5,812 bases of DNA, taken from positions 1-5,812 of the forward strand of contig JACQVT010000377.1 in the NCBI GenBank assembly GCA_016209665.1, read 5' to 3'. The notes beneath the pieces are model-generated. The model searched no databases, had not been told where the DNA came from, and was given only the letters and a program-made list of their open reading frames with translations. The translations under genes and the position numbers were made by a program. This document shows positions 5,353-5,812 of the stretch, one piece after another (position 1 is the first letter of the stretch; each line of letters starts with the position of its first letter). The stretch comes from Planctomycetota bacterium (GTDB taxonomy: Bacteria; Planctomycetota; Phycisphaerae; UBA1845; PWPN01).

Positions 5353-5812
5353 ATGATCGAGGAACGTTTCGAGATTGGTTCGCTCAAGGATGAGTCAGCC
5401 GACCTGATCGCCCGGCTGGTGCCGAGCGAGCGCGCGTTCGGCTGGCGGCGCCGGTCGCTGTTGGTGCCGGCGGGCTGGATGCTGCTGGCCACGCGAGACC
5501 GACGGGACCCGTTGCTCGTGCTCGCGGGAGGGCAATACGAACACGAGGACACCCGCGACCTGCTCTTCGTGCGCGACGCGCCGACATCATGTTCTGTGGA
5601 TGCCGCGGACCTGCGTTCGGCGGACGGCCATCCGTGCAGAGGTCGGCTGGAGATCGCCGTTCGGGTGCCGGCCGACGCGGCGGAACTGGCCGCGTTTCGG
5701 CGGACGATCGTGCACTCGTCGAACGTCGTGCGGCGAGCGGACCTGCTGCGGTACGTTCAGGCGGACCTTCGGCGGGTGCTGGTCGAACTTGCGGCCGAGC
5801 GGACGGCCGCCG
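5353..5812 (+). CDS. Probable SPFH/band-7 (stomatin/flotillin-like) protein, N-terminal part
   Basis: The gene runs off the window end; 153 residues are visible with no stop. The ATG at 5353 is 4 bases after the ATPase stop and lacks a good Shine-Dalgarno, so it is probably translated by coupling. Residues 35-76 read as strands (RSLLVPAGWMLLATRD, then LLVLAGGQYEHED and DLLFVRDAP), followed by LRSADGHPCRGRLEIAVRVPAD (87-108). The DG with alternating strands is the hallmark turn of SPFH domains. Helices follow from 110 on, ending LLRYVQADLRRVLVELAAE, like the second half of the domain. No N-terminal membrane segment or lipoprotein signal is seen. SPFH proteins form membrane-bound oligomers and occur near PspA-type genes in several bacteria; here it would act on the same membrane as the ESCRT-like genes (inference). 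The call is moderate because the C-terminal half is missing. Confidence 0.6.
   Translation, partial: MIEERFEIGSLKDESADLIARLVPSERAFGWRRRSLLVPAGWMLLATRDRRDPLLVLAGGQYEHEDTRDLLFVRDAPTSCSVDAADLRSADGHPCRGRLEIAVRVPADAAELAAFRRTIVHSSNVVRRADLLRYVQADLRRVLVELAAERTAA

Noticed and set aside
4206..5552. Minus-strand open frame of 448 codons opposite the ATPase
   Set aside because: It lies opposite an AAA gene with every motif intact; its translation shows no domain and is typical antisense of GC-rich coding DNA.

Overview
The window is about 5.8 kb of high-GC bacterial DNA. All recognisable genes lie on the + strand, most have Shine-Dalgarno sequences, and spacing is tight from the nucleotidyltransferase onward. 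No rRNA, tRNA or marker gene is present. GC-rich codon use, a Hanks-type Ser/Thr kinase with zinc ribbons, and an ESCRT-like gene set would suit a planctomycete or other PVC-group bacterium, but that taxon is only a guess.

Layout: (1) 1-680, the C-terminal part of a Ser/Thr protein kinase ending in two zinc ribbons. (2) 772-2223, a 483-residue protein with an unrecognised N-terminal region, a winged-helix-like segment and an ESCRT-III/PspA-like helical domain. (3) 2252-2860, a short Snf7-like helical protein. (4) 2870-2915, a 15-bp perfect hairpin built from octamer repeats. (5) 2933-3538, a Vps2/CHMP2-like ESCRT-III protein with a MIM1-like C-terminal helix. (6) 3531-3556, a heptamer tandem repeat. 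(7) 3673-4221, a minimal nucleotidyltransferase. (8) 4227-5348, a Vps4-like AAA+ ATPase with an N-terminal MIT-like helical bundle. (9) 5353 to the window end, the start of a probable SPFH/band-7 protein.

The main result is a candidate bacterial ESCRT-III/Vps4 module: three different ESCRT-III-like proteins beside an MIT-AAA ATPase whose Walker, pore-loop and C-terminal motifs read like Vps4. In the working model (inference), the wH-ESCRT-III fusion recruits or nucleates, the two short proteins polymerise on a membrane, and the ATPase binds the C-terminal tail of the Vps2-like protein and remodels the filament. The SPFH protein would mark or scaffold the membrane site, and the kinase would sense or regulate. 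The nucleotidyltransferase is the odd member and may be a later insertion or a regulator. All family calls come from reading motifs by eye; no database search was run.
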